Positions 45,325-55,612 of a stretch of DNA of 64,000 nucleotides are shown in pieces. Position numbers and translations under genes: made by a program. Position 1 is the first letter of the stretch. Each line of letters starts with the position of its first letter. Location: contig CAJXKA010000001.1 of the NCBI GenBank assembly GCA_913055655.1, positions 806,842 through 870,841 on the forward strand, given 5' to 3'. The stretch comes from an uncultured Oceanospirillales bacterium. GTDB taxonomy: Bacteria > Pseudomonadota > Gammaproteobacteria > Xanthomonadales > SZUA-36. The notes under the pieces were generated by a model. It saw only the letters and a list, made by a program, of their open reading frames with translations, made no database searches and was not told the origin of the DNA.

Positions 45325-45761
45325 CGGCGCATATCCCTGACCGGCACCGACACGGTGACCGGGGCGGCATTTTCCAATGTCAGCGTCAGTTCAAAAGACT
45401 GATCCGCTTTCAGAGGCTGCGACAGGCCCATCAGCATGATATGCAGGCCGCCCGGCTCGAAGGCGGTTTCGCCGGTCGGCAGGTCGAGTGTTTCCAGGTG
45501 ATTCATCTGCATCATTCCGCCCTCGTGCACATGGGTATGAATCTGCGCTTCACCGGCCACGGCGCCATCGACCGTCACGTCGAGCAGGCGGTCGGGCGCA
45601 CCGCTGTTCTTGATAACCAGGTAGGCGACACCGTTCTTCGCGCCGGGCGGCGTTGCGCGGGACCAGGCGTCGTGCGCGCTGACGGGCTCGCCAGCCGTTA
45701 GCGGCCTGGACGCCAGGATCATGGCGGACACCATGACAACATTCAGAATCGAACGTGGCAT
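45321..45761 (-). CDS. Periplasmic copper chaperone PCu(A)C
   Basis: A 146-residue secreted protein with a signal peptide (about 1-23). The Cu(I) motif is visible: THVHEGGMMQMNHLE followed about twenty residues later by GLHIMLMGL, i.e. H(M)x10M...HxM. It hands copper to Sco or directly to subunit II of cytochrome oxidase. It is the first gene of the copper pair; kdsB ends 50 bp upstream on the same strand. Confidence 0.92.
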   Translation of the reverse strand: MPRSILNVVMVSAMILASRPLTAGEPVSAHDAWSRATPPGAKNGVAYLVIKNSGAPDRLLDVTVDGAVAGEAQIHTHVHEGGMMQMNHLETLDLPTGETAFEPGGLHIMLMGLSQPLKADQSFELTLTLENAAPVTVSVPVRDMRR

Positions 45762-45811
45762 AAGGGATTGAAACTCAGGTTACCGGGCGCAGAATTGTAC
45801 ACGCCCGTACA

Positions 45812-46573
45812 TTATCCGGCAGTGAAAGCCGTCCGCGCGCGGGCCAGGTCTTCCGCGGTGTCGACGCCAGGCGGAATCGCCTCGGCCGCCACCGCGATGC
45901 GAATGCCATGGCCATTTTCCAGGAAACGGAGTTGTTCCAGCTTCTCCGCGGTCTCATGCGGCGCTGGCGGCAGCGTCGCAAACGCGTTGAGCTGTCCCAG
46001 GCGATAGGCGTAAAGCCCCAGGTGCCGGTACCAGCGCTGGCCGGCGTCGAGCGCCGACTCGAAACTGTTGTATCCGCGCGCAAACGGGATCGGGGAACGA
46101 CTGAACCACAGGGCGTTGCCCTGCCCGTCGAAGACCACCTTGACGACATTCGGGTCCGTCACCTGGGATGCATCGTCGATCGGCCAGCACAATGTCGCGG
46201 CCGCCGCCTGCGGCGCTTCTGCCAGCAGCGTGGCGACCTGGTCCAGGCAGGCGGCCGGCATCAGGGGCTCGTCGCCCTGCAGGTTGACCAGCAAGCGGTC
46301 ATCGGCCCAGCCGCGCAGTGCCGCGCATTCGGCGATGCGGTCGCTGCCACTGGTGTGTTCGCTGGAGGTCAGCACGGCATCGCCGCCGGCCGCCTCCACG
46401 GCTTCGACAATACGGGCATCGTCAGTGGCGACCACGACCTCGGTCGCCGCGGACCGCCGGGCGCATTCCAGCACCCTGCAGACCATCGGCCGGCCGCCCA
46501 GGTCCAGCAGGGCCTTGCCCGGCAGCCTTTCAGAGGCATAACGGGCCGGGATGACAATGGCGTAATCCGGCAT
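45812..46573 (-). CDS. kdsB: 3-deoxy-manno-octulosonate cytidylyltransferase
   Basis: Activates KDO as CMP-KDO for lipopolysaccharide core synthesis. The 253-residue product has IPARYASERLPGKAL at the N-terminus, the conserved VNLQGDEPL and WFSRSPIPFAR. The ATG at 46571-46573 overlaps the lpxK stop by one base (TGATG). A longer frame upstream lies inside lpxK and lacks similarity. Confidence 0.96.
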   Translation of the reverse strand: MPDYAIVIPARYASERLPGKALLDLGGRPMVCRVLECARRSAATEVVVATDDARIVEAVEAAGGDAVLTSSEHTSGSDRIAECAALRGWADDRLLVNLQGDEPLMPAACLDQVATLLAEAPQAAAATLCWPIDDASQVTDPNVVKVVFDGQGNALWFSRSPIPFARGYNSFESALDAGQRWYRHLGLYAYRLGQLNAFATLPPAPHETAEKLEQLRFLENGHGIRIAVAAEAIPPGVDTAEDLARARTAFTAG

Positions 46574-47598
46574 CACTGGGCGTGCTCCTTTGCGCTGTCC
46601 ACGTGCGCAACGATATCGTCTAGCAGCGCCCTGCCCCCGCCCGGTTGCAGCGCGGCGCTGATGCGGACAAACCACGCGTTATCGAGCCCAAGGCCACCGC
46701 ATTTGACCGCATCTTTTTCAGTCATCAGCACGGCGCCTTCCAGGCCGTCGAAGTCCGGGCGGCTGTAAACATGATGATCATTGAAGTGGCGCCGGACATC
46801 CGGATCAATGCCGAAATCGGTCAGTGTCCTGAAGAAACGGTCCGGGTTGCCGATAGCCGTCACCGCGCATGCGGCGCGATCCTGCAGGCGATCCGCAGCA
46901 TCCGCGGCCTTGATGGTGTCATTGCCGTCCAGGCGGATAAAGGCGTCCGGCACCAGGGCCATGTTGAGTGTTCGTTCTTTCGGCAGGCCGTCCAGCGCAT
47001 GTTCGCCGTTGACGACCAGCCAGTCGACAGTGGCCAGCCGGTCCACCGGTTCACGCAACGGCCCGGCCGGCAACAGCCTGCCGTTGCCAAAACCGCGCTG
47101 GCCGTCAATCACGCAGATCTCCAGCACCCGCGGCAGCCTCAGTCGTTGCAGTCCATCGTCGGCGATGACCACGTCTGCACCCCATGCCAGTGCCGCGCGC
47201 GCCGCAGATTCGCGGTCGCGGTCGACAAACACCGGCACATCCGCACGCCGGGCAATCAGCACCGGCTCGTCGCCACCCTCGGCCGGTGAAGTGTCGCGGC
47301 CCACGCGGACCGGCGCCCTGCCCTCGCGGCCGTACCCCCGGCTGATGACGGCCGGTTTCAGCCCGGCGGCTTTCAGATGTTCACACAGCCAGATCACCAG
47401 CGGCGTCTTGCCGGTGCCGCCCGCCGTCAGGTTGCCCACCACGACAATCGGCTTGCCGGCCAGGTCGCTGGCGGCCCGGGCGCGGTCACGTTCACGGCGT
47501 CGCGATGACGCGGCGCGGTAGACGCTTTCAAGCGTCGACAACAGTGGGCCGGGGGTCTTGTCCCCGTACCAGACGCGGTCGAGTTCGGCCTGGTTCAA
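46573..47598 (-). CDS. lpxK: Tetraacyldisaccharide 4'-kinase
   Basis: Phosphorylates the lipid A precursor at 4'. At 341 residues it is of normal length, with the P-loop VVGNLTAGGTGKTPL (about 52-66), ISRGYGR, and VIADDGLQ (the DDGxQ motif). The inner-membrane N-terminal helix is partly conserved. It is coupled to msbA (four-base overlap) and to kdsB. Confidence 0.96.
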   Translation of the reverse strand: MNQAELDRVWYGDKTPGPLLSTLESVYRAASSRRRERDRARAASDLAGKPIVVVGNLTAGGTGKTPLVIWLCEHLKAAGLKPAVISRGYGREGRAPVRVGRDTSPAEGGDEPVLIARRADVPVFVDRDRESAARAALAWGADVVIADDGLQRLRLPRVLEICVIDGQRGFGNGRLLPAGPLREPVDRLATVDWLVVNGEHALDGLPKERTLNMALVPDAFIRLDGNDTIKAADAADRLQDRAACAVTAIGNPDRFFRTLTDFGIDPDVRRHFNDHHVYSRPDFDGLEGAVLMTEKDAVKCGGLGLDNAWFVRISAALQPGGGRALLDDIVAHVDSAKEHAQ

Positions 47599-49352
47599 GC
47601 GCCCTCCCCGAACTGGGTCCGATACAGCTGCGCATAGGCGCCGCCTTCACCAAGCAGTTCCTCGTGATTGCCCTTCTCAATCACCCGCCCGCCTTCCAGG
47701 ACAATCACCTGGTCGGCGCTCTCGATGGTCGACAGGCGGTGTGCGATCACGATCACGGTGCGGTCTTTCATGACCTCTTCGAGTGCCTGCTGGAAAGCGC
47801 GCTCGGACTCAGAGTCCAGCGCCGAGGTCGCCTCGTCGAGAATCAGGACCGGCGCGTCCTTCAGTAACGCCCGGGCGATGGCGATGCGCTGGCGCTGGCC
47901 ACCCGAGAGGCGGGCGCCATTCTCGCCGACATGGGTATCCAGGCCCTCCGGCAGCTGTTCGATGAATTCCATCGCGTGGGCGTCACGCGCGGCTTTCTCG
48001 ATATCGGCGCGGTCGGCGCCGGACAAGGCGCCATAGGCGATGTTGCCGGCCACCGTGTCATTGAACAGCACCACGTCCTGGCTGACCAGGGCAATCTGGC
48101 CACGAAGGTCTTCCAGGCGATAGTCCGCCAGCGGGCGACCATCCAGCAGGATCTCCCCGTCATGGCGGGTATAGAAACGCGGCAACAGGCTGGCCAGCGT
48201 GGTCTTGCCACTGCCGGAGCGGCCCACTAGCGCGGTCACACTGCCTGCGGGCACCGTGAAACTCACACCCTCCAGCGCCGGCTTGTGGTCCTCGCCGTCG
48301 GGATAATGAAAAGCCACATTGCGGAACTCCAGTTCGCCTTTTGCACGGGAAATGGCTTCGCCACCGCCATCGCTTTCCCGTTCGTCGTCCACCACCCGGA
48401 AAATGCTTTCGGCCGCGGCAATGCCTTTCTGCACCTTGCTCTGCACACTGGTCAGGCGCTTCAGGGGCGGAATGGTGGCGACCATGGCGAAGAACATGGC
48501 CGTGAACGTACCGGCGGAGATCTCTTCCAGCATTGCCGGACGGCTGGACACCACCATCAACACGACCATCGCCAGGCCGGCGGATATCTGGACCAGCGAT
48601 GACGATGCCATGTGTGTGGCCACCATGCGCATGTGCAGGCGGCGGTTGCGCTCGTTCGCTGCCCGGAACCGCGCCCGTTCCTCGGCCTGGCCCTGGAAGA
48701 CCTTGACTACGCGCTGGCCGACCACGGCCTCCTCGGTGATGTGCGCGACATCGCCCATGGAATCCTGGATGCGTCCGCTGATCTTGCGGAAACGGCGGCT
48801 GATCACGGTCACCACCACGGCCACGGCCGGCGCCAGCAGCAACATGACGCCGGTCAGCTTCACGTTCAGCGTCAACATCAGGACCAGCAGGTAGAACAGC
48901 AGCATGACATCGCGTATCACGGCAATAATCGCGTCGGTCGCCGCGTTCGCCACCTGTTCGCTGTTGTAAGTGAGCTTGGAAATCAGCTGGCCGGCCGTGA
49001 AGCGGTCGAAGAACCGGGTGGGCAGTTCCAGGTAGCTGTCGAACAGCTCGCGGCGTAGGTCGGCGACAACGCGCCGACCGGTCCATTCCATGCCGTAGGC
49101 GCCGGCAAAATGCCCGACGACGCGCAGGGCCACGACCACCATGATCATGCCCGCCAGCCACAGGCCGAAGGCGGAATCCTTGTCTACGAAAACCCGGTCG
49201 ATCAACGGTTCGATGAACTTGATGAACAGCGCCTGCATGGCGGCGTCCAGGCTGACGCCGAGCACGCCCAGCAGCAACATCGGCCAGTAGGCGCGCGAGT
49301 ATCGCCACAGCCTTCGATAGACCTGGCCCGGCGAATAGCCGTCAGCGGTCAT
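47595..49352 (-). CDS. msbA: Lipid A export ABC transporter MsbA
   Basis: A 585-residue half-transporter that flips core-lipid A across the inner membrane. Six hydrophobic helices occupy about 20-310. The nucleotide-binding domain has ALVGRSGSGKTTLASL, signature LSGGQRQRIAIARAL, Walker B VLILDEATSAL and the switch His in VIAHRLS. It overlaps lpxK and exbD by four bases each. Confidence 0.96.
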   Translation of the reverse strand: MTADGYSPGQVYRRLWRYSRAYWPMLLLGVLGVSLDAAMQALFIKFIEPLIDRVFVDKDSAFGLWLAGMIMVVVALRVVGHFAGAYGMEWTGRRVVADLRRELFDSYLELPTRFFDRFTAGQLISKLTYNSEQVANAATDAIIAVIRDVMLLFYLLVLMLTLNVKLTGVMLLLAPAVAVVVTVISRRFRKISGRIQDSMGDVAHITEEAVVGQRVVKVFQGQAEERARFRAANERNRRLHMRMVATHMASSSLVQISAGLAMVVLMVVSSRPAMLEEISAGTFTAMFFAMVATIPPLKRLTSVQSKVQKGIAAAESIFRVVDDERESDGGGEAISRAKGELEFRNVAFHYPDGEDHKPALEGVSFTVPAGSVTALVGRSGSGKTTLASLLPRFYTRHDGEILLDGRPLADYRLEDLRGQIALVSQDVVLFNDTVAGNIAYGALSGADRADIEKAARDAHAMEFIEQLPEGLDTHVGENGARLSGGQRQRIAIARALLKDAPVLILDEATSALDSESERAFQQALEEVMKDRTVIVIAHRLSTIESADQVIVLEGGRVIEKGNHEELLGEGGAYAQLYRTQFGEGA

Positions 49353-49777
49353 GGCTGGGCGTCGTCGACGCGTTCAGTGGCGATGGACAGGCGGGTGAAG
49401 CCCAGCTGGCCGGTCACGTCCATGGCGGTGACCACGAAATGATGCGGCGTCTGGGCATCGGCGCGGATGACGATGGGCAATTCGCGGTCCTCGCCGGCCA
49501 GTTCCGCCAGCGCCGAGCGAATCGTGGCCGGTCGGTTATCGACCAGCTGCGCGTCGTTCAGGAACATCCGGCCCTCGGCATCGATGGCCAGTTCCAATTG
49601 GCGAGGCTGTTCTGTCGGCTGCTCCTGCGCCGAGGCCTCGGGCAGGTCAATCTTCAGGGCCGCCTGGCGCTCGAACGTGGTGCTGACCATGAAAAAGATC
49701 AGCAGCAGGAACACCACGTCGATCAACGAGGTCATGTTGATCTCGGGTTCTTCTTCCTTGCGCGGGTTCAGTTGCAT
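49349..49777 (-). CDS. exbD: Biopolymer transport protein ExbD
   Basis: A 142-residue single-pass protein of the TonB motor. The membrane helix TSLIDVVFLLLIFFMVSTTF has the proton-carrying Asp, and a periplasmic domain follows. It is four bases after exbB and overlaps msbA. The exbB-exbD-msbA order is typical of Xanthomonadales-like genomes. Confidence 0.93.
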   Translation of the reverse strand: MQLNPRKEEEPEINMTSLIDVVFLLLIFFMVSTTFERQAALKIDLPEASAQEQPTEQPRQLELAIDAEGRMFLNDAQLVDNRPATIRSALAELAGEDRELPIVIRADAQTPHHFVVTAMDVTGQLGFTRLSIATERVDDAQP

Positions 49778-49781
49778 GGTG

Positions 49782-50414
49782 TCAGCCGCCGCGCGCCTTC
49801 ATGTGCGCGACGTTGCCGCGTTCGATCGCGCCGATCAGCGAGATGGCCTGCTCTTCCATGGACACGACGTATTCCTCGACGACACCGCGGAAGTAGCGAT
49901 AGAAAAAGTAGCTGGGGATGGCGACCGTCAGGCCGGCCGCGGTGGTGATCAGCGCCTCGGAGATGCCGCCCGCCAGTTCATTGGCGTTGCCGACGCCGTG
50001 AATCATGATGGCGGAAAACACCCGGATCATGCCGACCACGGTGCCCAGCAGCCCCAGCAACGGCGTGATGCCGGCAATGGTGCCGAGGGTGTTGAGGAAC
50101 CGGCTGAGCTCGTGGACCACGTGGCGACCCGTGTCTTCCACGGCCTCCTTGATCACGTCGCGGGAGCGGTGCCGGTTGGCCAGCGCAACGGCCAGTACCT
50201 GCCCCAGTGCCGAGCCCTTGCGCAGCCGGTTGAGGTGTTCCAGGTCCAGTTCGTCGTGGGCGGCCCATTCCTCGACCTGCTCGCCGACGCCGTCCGGCAC
50301 TACCCTGGAACGCCGAAGCGACCAGAAGCGCTCGATGATAATGGCCACGGCAAGCGTGGAGCACAGGAGGATGGGCACCATCAGCCAACCGCCCGCGATG
50401 ATGATTTCCAGCAT
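49782..50414 (-). CDS. exbB: Biopolymer transport protein ExbB (MotA/TolQ/ExbB family)
   Basis: A 210-residue protein with three membrane helices: an N-terminal one (about 3-25), and two near 105-135 and 150-180, including the conserved LGLLGTVVGMI and GISEALITTAAGLTVAIPSYFFYRYF. I start it at the ATG at 50412-50414, which is MLEIIIAGGW; the longer frame has no match. Together with ExbD it powers TonB-dependent receptors. Confidence 0.93.
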   Translation of the reverse strand: MLEIIIAGGWLMVPILLCSTLAVAIIIERFWSLRRSRVVPDGVGEQVEEWAAHDELDLEHLNRLRKGSALGQVLAVALANRHRSRDVIKEAVEDTGRHVVHELSRFLNTLGTIAGITPLLGLLGTVVGMIRVFSAIMIHGVGNANELAGGISEALITTAAGLTVAIPSYFFYRYFRGVVEEYVVSMEEQAISLIGAIERGNVAHMKARGG

Positions 50415-50473
50415 TCGTGTCTCACTCCTTCGAGAACAGGGTGAGCGCATGATAACCCAAGCCCCCGTGACCG

Positions 50474-52648
50474 TCAGGGGCAAGCCTCGCCGGCCGGCCA
50501 GCGCCACGGCGCATGACGGCTGCGCCGCGCCGACGAGAGCCTCATCTGCCCGTCTTTACGCAGTTCCACCCGGATGGCGCCGCAGGCGGCCGTATCGAGC
50601 AACTGTGCACCGGAACCGTTCACGCGGGATCGCACATCCGGGTGCGGAAATCCGAACCGGTTGCCAATCCCTGTCGCCGCCAGGACAAATTCCGGTGCGG
50701 CCCAGCGCAGGAACCCGGTGGTGGTCGAATGGCGGCTGCCGTGATGCGGCGCCACCACGACGCCGAAATCGCCGGTTTCCCGGCTGACCAGCCGGCGTTC
50801 CACCCGGTGCCCGATATCACCCGGTAACAGCAGGCGACCACCGGCGCCATCGACTGCCAGGACGCAGGAACTGTCATTGCCCAGGTACGGCAGCCATCGC
50901 CCGGGATGGAGGACGTCGAACCGAACGCCATTCCATTGCCAGTAGCGCTCGTCATGACAGGCGGCCATGTCGTTGGGCACCCCGACTTTTCGATTCCCGA
51001 TAAGGTGCAGGCGCGGCCAGTCACCGCGCACACTGCCCAGGCCGCCAGCATGGTCGAGATCGCCGTGGCTGAGCAGCAGCCATTCCGGCGGCGAAGCACG
51101 TCCGCGCAATGCAGGCGCCAGCACGGCCTCGTGCAGGTCCCAGGTGCCCGGCTGGCCCGGGCCCGTGTCGTACAGCAACAGGTGATCACGCGTCTCCACC
51201 AGTGCCGCAAGCCCCTGCCCCACGTCCAGCAGTTCCAGGCGCCACTCACCTTCAGCCAGGTCTTTCCCGGTCGGCAGGAACAAAGGCAGGAGCAGGAAAC
51301 ACCCGGCCCATCGCATCGGCATCCCACGCGGCGCCACCAGCACGAGCGCCCCCAGTGTCGCCAGCACGACCGCCGGCACGCCCGGCTGCGGCCACTCGCC
51401 GGCGAGAGCCGAAAGGTGACCGGCCGCAAACTGCAACCCGAGTTCAAGCCAGCTCGACGCGTCAGCCGCCATGTACAGGGCGACTTCGCCGAAGGGAGCG
51501 TCGAGCCACCATGCCCCCACGCCCACCAGGATCAACGGCAGGTTGATGAAGCTCACCCACGGAATCGCCAGCAGGTTGACGAACCAGCCACCACCACCCG
51601 CCATGCCGAACCAGGCCAGGCCCAGCGGCAACATCACCAGCGCGATACCCGTCTGCGCCAGTACCAGGGCGGATAGTCGCCCCGGGCGCGGGTGGCGGGT
51701 CGAGAACATGAATACGAGCACAGCCACGGCCCCGAACGACATCCAGAATCCCGCCCGTGCGAGCGACAGCGGGTCCAGCATGAATACGGCCCCGAGCGCC
51801 AGCCACCAGGGCCGCCAGGGCGATACACGGCGTCTTAACAGTCGGCAAAGCCCCCAGGCGATGAGCATGATCAGCGCCCGCCGCGTGGACGTACTAAACC
51901 CGGCCAGCGCTGCGTACCCCGTGGCCAGGGTAATGGCGAACACCCAGTTCAGGCCGACGGCCGGCCAGCGATACAGGATCGCCGGCCAGGCCCAGCTCAA
52001 AAGGCGACCGACGCCGAAGCCGAAGAGCGCGACGAGGCCGACGTGCAGGCCGGACACGGCGAGCAGGTGACCGGTGCCGGTCACCGCCAGGGCATCCCGC
52101 AACCCGGCATCAAGCTGCCCCCGGTCGGCGACCGACAGGGCCAGCACCAGCCCCAGGCCCGGGTGACCGGCCAGTTCAGCGGACAGTGCGCGTCGAAGCC
52201 GGTCACGAAATCGATGCAGGTGGAAGCCGTTCTCAACGCGAGGCAGCACCTGCCCGTCCCGCACCGATGCCAGTGCGGTCACGCGCTGCGCAAACCACGC
52301 GCGTTCGACGTCCCCGCCTGTGAAATTGACGCGGCCGGCCGGTGGCGCCAGGCGCACTTGCAGTTGCCAGCGATCGCCCGGGCGGATGTCCGGTGGCTGG
52401 CGATACCAGCGCGCCCGCACCAGGCCATGCGGCCAGGCCCGGTTGTCGATGTGGTCGGGGCGAAAGCGAAATTCGACGGCGTCTTCGTAGTGCCGGGGCA
52501 GGCCCGTGACGACGCCTTCAAGCGTGGCCGTATCGATCCCGGCGGGCAAACGATTGTCGAGCGCCTGGTCAGTCCAGAACCACCCCCAGGCAAAGGCGAC
52601 CAACAGGCCCAACGCCCGGAATCGCCACCTGGCCGCCAGCGCGCCCAC
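50474..52648 (-). CDS. comEC: DNA internalization competence protein ComEC/Rec2
   Basis: A 724-residue inner-membrane channel for uptake of single-stranded DNA. A DUF4131 OB-type domain lies near the N-terminus, a multi-helix Competence domain (about 190-460, with GTGHLLAVSGLHVGLVALFG) follows, and a C-terminal metallo-beta-lactamase-like domain has LLLSHGDLDHAGGLGS and VVAPHHGSRHS. The start is GTG 52646-52648, 12 bp from the lolD stop. Its presence suggests natural transformation, but other competence genes are outside the window. Confidence 0.92.
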   Translation of the reverse strand: MGALAARWRFRALGLLVAFAWGWFWTDQALDNRLPAGIDTATLEGVVTGLPRHYEDAVEFRFRPDHIDNRAWPHGLVRARWYRQPPDIRPGDRWQLQVRLAPPAGRVNFTGGDVERAWFAQRVTALASVRDGQVLPRVENGFHLHRFRDRLRRALSAELAGHPGLGLVLALSVADRGQLDAGLRDALAVTGTGHLLAVSGLHVGLVALFGFGVGRLLSWAWPAILYRWPAVGLNWVFAITLATGYAALAGFSTSTRRALIMLIAWGLCRLLRRRVSPWRPWWLALGAVFMLDPLSLARAGFWMSFGAVAVLVFMFSTRHPRPGRLSALVLAQTGIALVMLPLGLAWFGMAGGGGWFVNLLAIPWVSFINLPLILVGVGAWWLDAPFGEVALYMAADASSWLELGLQFAAGHLSALAGEWPQPGVPAVVLATLGALVLVAPRGMPMRWAGCFLLLPLFLPTGKDLAEGEWRLELLDVGQGLAALVETRDHLLLYDTGPGQPGTWDLHEAVLAPALRGRASPPEWLLLSHGDLDHAGGLGSVRGDWPRLHLIGNRKVGVPNDMAACHDERYWQWNGVRFDVLHPGRWLPYLGNDSSCVLAVDGAGGRLLLPGDIGHRVERRLVSRETGDFGVVVAPHHGSRHSTTTGFLRWAAPEFVLAATGIGNRFGFPHPDVRSRVNGSGAQLLDTAACGAIRVELRKDGQMRLSSARRSRHAPWRWPAGEACP

Positions 52649-52659
52649 GCGCCGGGCGC

Positions 52660-53364
52660 TCAGCTGCTGTCGATGAGGGTGCCGTGATGAAGGTCGAACT
52701 GGCGGTCCATGCGCGCGGCCAGGCCGCGGTCATGGGTCACCAGCACCAGGCCGGTGGACAGTTCCCGGTTGAGCTCAAGGAGCATGTCGAAAACCTGCCC
52801 TGCCGTCTTCTCATCCAGGTTGCCGGTGGGCTCATCGCCCAGCAGGCACGCCGGTCCGCCGACCAGCGCCCGCGCAACGGCGGCGCGTTGTCGCTCGCCG
52901 CCGGACAGCTCGCCCGGCTTATGGTCGAGACGCGCCTCGAGACCCACCCGCGAGAGGATGTCCCGGGCGGCTTCACTTGCCGCCGCCACGGAATCGCCGC
53001 GAATCAGCAACGGCATCGCGACGTTTTCCAGCGCGGTGAACTCGGGCAACAGGTGGTGAAACTGGTAAACGAACCCGAGCGCGCGGTTGCGCAGCGCCGC
53101 CCGCTGGTTCTCGCCCAGTGCCCAGAGTGAATCACCATCGACCCTGACATCGCCCTCGTCCGGCCGGTCCAGGCCGCCCAGGATATGCAGCAGCGTGCTT
53201 TTGCCGGCGCCCGAAGCACCGAGAATCGCCACCGAGTCGCCCGGCATGACCGTGAGGTCCACGCCGCGCAACACGTCGATCTGTTTCGGCCCCTGCCGGA
53301 ACGATTTGCAGACACCAGTCGCCTGCAACACCGGGCCGTTGGTTTTGGCGCGAATATCACTCAT
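52660..53364 (-). CDS. lolD: Lipoprotein-releasing ABC transporter ATP-binding protein LolD
   Basis: A 234-residue ATPase releasing outer-membrane lipoproteins to LolA. Walker [19 protein letters not shown], the LolD-type [18 protein letters not shown], signature [15 protein letters not shown] and Walker [13 protein letters not shown] are all seen. I start it at the ATG at 53362-53364, which overlaps the permease gene by 8 bp. Confidence 0.95.
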   Translation of the reverse strand: MSDIRAKTNGPVLQATGVCKSFRQGPKQIDVLRGVDLTVMPGDSVAILGASGAGKSTLLHILGGLDRPDEGDVRVDGDSLWALGENQRAALRNRALGFVYQFHHLLPEFTALENVAMPLLIRGDSVAAASEAARDILSRVGLEARLDHKPGELSGGERQRAAVARALVGGPACLLGDEPTGNLDEKTAGQVFDMLLELNRELSTGLVLVTHDRGLAARMDRQFDLHHGTLIDSS

Positions 53365-54604
53365 ATCGAAGCGCCTCCGCCGGATGGGTCCGCGATGCGC
53401 GCCAGGCCGGGTATAGTGTCGACAGCAGCCCCATGGCCAACGACATGCCGGCGAATTTGATGACGTCCGCCGAGCGCAGGTCCGACGGCAGTTCGGTGAT
53501 GTAGTAAATATCGCCCGGGAACAGGCTGAAACCGAAAATCCGCTCCAGGAACGGCACCACGCTGCCGATGTTCTGCGCCAGCAAAATGCCGCCAATCACG
53601 CCCAGCACCGTGCCGATGACACCGATCAGGCTGCCCTGGACGATAAACACCCGCATGATGGTGCCGGCGCGCGTGCCCATGGTTTTCAGGATCGCGATGT
53701 CGCTCTGCTTGTCGGTCACCACCATCACCAGCATGGAAATGATATTGAAAGCCGCCACCGCGATGATCAGCGACAGGATCACCCACATCACCGTCTTCTC
53801 GGTGCGCACGGCCTGGAACAGGTTGCCGCGTTCCTGGGTCCAGTCGCGGACCCGGTAGGCGCCTTCCAGTTCATCCGACACCGACTGCGCGGTCAGCCAG
53901 GCGCGGTCCATGTCATGCAGTTTCAGTCGAATGCCGCCAACGCTGCCGGGCGCCATGCGGAGCAGCTTCGCCGCGTCCTCGTAGTGCACCAGCGCCAGCG
54001 AGGTGTCGTTCTCAAATTCGCCGAACTCGAATGCGCCGATCACCGTGAATCGTTTCATCTGCGGGTTGGCGCCAAACGGGCTGGCTTTCAGCGTCGGCGC
54101 GATCACCGTGACCTTGTCGCCCAGGCCGACCCGCAACCGCGTCGCCAGGCCCGCGCCCAGGATGATGCCGTACTCACCGGCGACCAGGTCTTCCAGCTCA
54201 CCCGCCAGCATATGCCCGGCGACCTCGGAAACGCCCTGCTCCGCAGCGGGATCTACGCCGCGGATAAACGCACCGGTGGAACCACGGGCGTGCAGCCATA
54301 CACCCTGTTCCGTATAAGGCGCGGCCGCGATCACATCATCACGCTGCGACACGCGTTGCACCAGCGGTGCCCAGTCGGTCATCGGCTCACCGAGCGACTG
54401 GATGGTGGCGTGCGAAATCGCCCCCAGGATACGGGCACGGAGTTCTTTCTCGAAACCGTTCATCACCGAGATCACGGTGATCAGCGTGGTCACGCCGAGC
54501 GCGATCCCCAGCATGGAGATCAGCGAGATGAATGAAATGAAATGGTTGCTTCGCTTGGCTCGCAGGTAACGCAGGCCGACGAATACCGACAGGGGCTTGT
54601 ACAT
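53357..54604 (-). CDS. lolC: Lipoprotein-releasing ABC transporter permease, LolC/E family
   Basis: A 415-residue permease with four membrane helices (one at about 25-50, three after about 275) and a MacB-like periplasmic domain. [28 protein letters not shown] is the family N-terminus split across the first helix, and [17 protein letters not shown] is a coupling helix motif. Only one permease gene is in this locus, not separate LolC and LolE genes, so it may act as a homodimer (LolF-like) unless a second copy lies elsewhere. Confidence 0.92.
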   Translation of the reverse strand: MYKPLSVFVGLRYLRAKRSNHFISFISLISMLGIALGVTTLITVISVMNGFEKELRARILGAISHATIQSLGEPMTDWAPLVQRVSQRDDVIAAAPYTEQGVWLHARGSTGAFIRGVDPAAEQGVSEVAGHMLAGELEDLVAGEYGIILGAGLATRLRVGLGDKVTVIAPTLKASPFGANPQMKRFTVIGAFEFGEFENDTSLALVHYEDAAKLLRMAPGSVGGIRLKLHDMDRAWLTAQSVSDELEGAYRVRDWTQERGNLFQAVRTEKTVMWVILSLIIAVAAFNIISMLVMVVTDKQSDIAILKTMGTRAGTIMRVFIVQGSLIGVIGTVLGVIGGILLAQNIGSVVPFLERIFGFSLFPGDIYYITELPSDLRSADVIKFAGMSLAMGLLSTLYPAWRASRTHPAEALRYE

Positions 54605-54670
54605 GCGCGCATTACATCACAGGGGGCGCGGCGCAACCACCGGAAAGCGCCGCGATACGCCGTAGGACTT

Positions 54671-55612
54671 TCACCCGTGCGCCAGGCCATCGACCACGGC
54701 ACGCAATTCATCGGGCAAAGGCGAAGAATATAGCCGTGGCGAATCATCCAGCCACTCGAACGACAGGGAATGGGCGTGCAGGAACAGGCGTTCCAGGCCG
54801 CGCGCCTTCCAGGCCGCCTGCTGCTCATTGTCGGCATACTTTGAGTCACCGGCACAGGGCGACCCGAGCCAGGCCGCATGCACACGAATCTGGTGCGTAC
54901 GCCCGGTCAACGGCTTCGCTTCCACCAGGGTCGCATCCCGATAACGTTCCAGCACCGTGAACGCCGTCTGCGCCGCCTTGCCTTCCGGGTCCACCCTGAC
55001 CAGCCGCTCGCCAGAAACCTCGTGCCGCGCCAAGGGTTCATCCACCAGTGTGCGGTCGTCATTCACCGACCCGTCCAGCAACGTGAAATAGCGCTTCTCC
55101 GCCTGGCGGCCGGCAAACTGTTGCTGCAGGTGTCGCAACACCTCGACGTCCTTGGCCAGCACCATGACACCGCTGGTTTCCCGGTCCAGCCGGTGCACCA
55201 GGTCCAGGGACTTGCCCGGTCGCGACTGCCTGAGACCGTCAATCAACCCCCAGGCGACGCCACTGCCGCCGTGCGCGGCGATGCCGGCCGGCTTGTCACA
55301 CACCAGCAGCCGTTCATCCTCAAAAATCACGCCGGCCTCCAGCAAGGAAACAACGCGGTCCGGCACCCGCGCGGCGCCCTTTTCATCGGTGTGCACGGGC
55401 GGTACCCGCACCTGGTCACCCACGCGGAGCTTCTGGAACGGTTTCGCCCGTCCGCCGTTCACCCGCACCTGGCCGGTACGAATCAGCTTGTAGATGGCGC
55501 TGCGGGGCACGCCCGGCAGCCGCGCCATCAGGAAATTGTCGAGCCGTTGCCCGCCCCGGTCACCCGGAACTTCAACGGTTTTGACCCGGGCCCGGGATTG
55601 ACGTTCGCTCAT
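54671..55612 (-). CDS. rluC: 23S rRNA pseudouridine synthase RluC
   Basis: Modifies uridines 955, 2504 and 2580 of 23S rRNA in E. coli. The 313-residue product has an N-terminal S4 RNA-binding domain (QRLDNFLMARLPGVPRSAIYKLI), then the RluA-type catalytic motif LVHRLDRETSGVMVLAK with its Asp, and LTGRTHQIRVHAAW. It is divergent from rne, exactly as in E. coli. Confidence 0.94.
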   Translation of the reverse strand: MSERQSRARVKTVEVPGDRGGQRLDNFLMARLPGVPRSAIYKLIRTGQVRVNGGRAKPFQKLRVGDQVRVPPVHTDEKGAARVPDRVVSLLEAGVIFEDERLLVCDKPAGIAAHGGSGVAWGLIDGLRQSRPGKSLDLVHRLDRETSGVMVLAKDVEVLRHLQQQFAGRQAEKRYFTLLDGSVNDDRTLVDEPLARHEVSGERLVRVDPEGKAAQTAFTVLERYRDATLVEAKPLTGRTHQIRVHAAWLGSPCAGDSKYADNEQQAAWKARGLERLFLHAHSLSFEWLDDSPRLYSSPLPDELRAVVDGLAHG

